In this document: positions 15,537 to 16,351 of the stretch, piece by piece
Position numbering within the stretch: the stretch's first letter is position 1
How the letters are laid out: each line of letters begins with the position of its first letter
Source of the DNA: DSXH01 sp037446915
GTDB taxonomy: Bacteria > Bacteroidota > Ignavibacteria > Ignavibacteriales > Melioribacteraceae
NCBI GenBank assembly: GCA_037446915.1
Contig: JBBIHP010000070.1
Location: forward strand, 1-16,351
Reading direction: 5' to 3'
Length of the DNA stretch: 16,351 nt
The notes under the pieces: model-generated
Seen by the model: the letters and a program-made list of their open reading frames with translations, nothing else
What the model was told of the DNA's origin: nothing
Database searches by the model: none
Position numbers and translations under genes: made by a program

Positions 15537-15774
15537 ATTGTTTACTTTCTTTTGTTTTAGAGAGTGCAAACTAACGATGTTACACATAATCCAAAGCCCA
15601 GCACGACAACAATTAATTAAAAATATAGAATTAACAATTTGTAAAAACTATCTTAGCAGCATAAACTTTGAAAATATAGTTTACACGTAACGCTTAAATA
15701 TTAATCCGCACATAAGCCAGGTAAGGAATCACTTTAGACTTGAGGTACGGGATACACGCTCTTTATTAATTATT

Positions 15775-16164
15775 TTATTTGCTTATAAATCTGCTGCAAA
15801 TTAAAGAACCAACAAAAACATTAATAAAAGTTAATGGAACAGCCAGCCATAAAACATTGAGTGGCAATACTGAGAAATTCCATAAAGCAATCCAATGCGT
15901 AACATACACTATTACCCACACAATAAAAGTTGTTTGCAATACTTTGAATTTTTTCGAAATAATAAAAATCATAGCTGCAATTATTATTCCCCATATTAGC
16001 CATAGAATATTATTTACGGGTTCGCTGGGTAATACAAGATTTGCTGCTTTAAAATGATTATCAATAACAGGTTTCGCAAATAATATCCACCTCAAAGTTT
16101 CAAATATGTTTATCCATAGACTAACAAGGAAAATATGCCAAATTGTTTTCTTGAAATTTGCCAT
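15775..16164 (-). CDS. Small four-helix membrane protein of unknown function
   Basis: 129 residues with membrane helices at about 9-29, 50-70, 77-97 and 101-123. It has many tryptophans, mostly near helix ends. AAGGGA lies 7 bases upstream of the ATG, a good ribosome site. No family is recognised and no charged motif suggests a transporter or enzyme. The 187-bp gap to DUF1579 suggests separate transcription. Overlapping frames on both strands at this place look like shadows. Confidence 0.65.
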   Translation of the reverse strand: MANFKKTIWHIFLVSLWINIFETLRWILFAKPVIDNHFKAANLVLPSEPVNNILWLIWGIIIAAMIFIISKKFKVLQTTFIVWVIVYVTHWIALWNFSVLPLNVLWLAVPLTFINVFVGSLICSRFISK

Positions 16165-16265
16165 AATGATTCCCTTATTTAAGTTTTTAAGATATTTGCT
16201 ATAACACCTAATGGCATTGTTATTTAACTGCCATCCAACATAGTCCGCCGTGGGGCACAGCTTTT

Positions 16266-16284
16266 TCCGAAGGACTCCTTCGGA
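16266..16284. repeat. Hairpin near the right edge
   Basis: TCCGAAGG and CCTTCGGA form a perfect 8-bp stem around ACT. A looser inverted pair, ATGGCA at 16211-16216 and TGCCAT at 16229-16234, lies nearby. There is no gene upstream on the plus strand for it to terminate, so its role is open. The rest of 16165-16351 shows no coding frame. Confidence 0.5.
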
Positions 16285-16351
16285 GATTCTTTTAGTATAA
16301 TTTTATTTTTAAGAACAAATTTCCTCTAAGCCGCTTGACTTTTCACATAAC

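Noticed and set aside
15588..16351. Integron-like attC sites around the small minus-strand genes
   Set aside because: Fragments such as GCGTTACG and GTGTTATAGC look suggestive, but I could not match paired RYYYAAC and GTTRRRY core sites in the right order.

Overview
The window is AT-rich bacterial DNA with short intergenic gaps and Gram-negative envelope genes: a Bacteroidota-style LptD, a type IX secretion plug protein and signal peptide or lipoprotein N-termini. One candidate promoter matches the Bacteroidota TAnnTTTG element. Together these suggest the Bacteroidota/Chlorobi group, and protein style recalls Ignavibacteria. That placement is inference from family resemblance; no rRNA or other marker is present. 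A 26-base run of N inside one gene shows this is a scaffolded draft assembly.

Positions 1-5482 hold two transhydrogenase systems back to back. On the minus strand nfnA and nfnB (nfnB runs off the left edge) encode an NfnAB-type FAD/Fe-S enzyme. It is the family that bifurcates electrons among NADH, NADPH and ferredoxin. On the plus strand, after a 319-bp divergent control region, pntAA-pntAB-pntB encode a split proton-translocating NAD(P) transhydrogenase. The pair would let the cell set its NADPH level either from reduced ferredoxin and NADH or from NADH and the proton gradient.

Positions 5498-7329 hold a convergent PAP2-family phosphatase, whose last codons contain the apparent pntB terminator. 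Next is a divergent, secreted DUF4097 protein built from an exact 18-residue TSGGD repeat.

Positions 7474-14095 form one probable six-gene operon with overlapping or nearly touching genes: a 79-aa unknown, a type IX secretion plug protein, a Gfo/Idh/MocA oxidoreductase, an LEA-type lipoprotein (with the N gap), a ROK sugar kinase and LptD. The theme is envelope biogenesis plus sugar or nucleotide-sugar metabolism.

Positions 14113-16351 are a looser minus-strand set of small genes: DUF2164, a four-helix membrane protein, DUF1579 and another small membrane protein. They are separated by AT-rich spacers with palindromic elements. I see no rRNA, tRNA, CRISPR array, transposase or phage gene. I do not see a clearly new system. 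The most interesting points are the divergent pairing of the two transhydrogenases, the envelope operon with its small unknown leader gene, and the terminator overlapping coding sequence.
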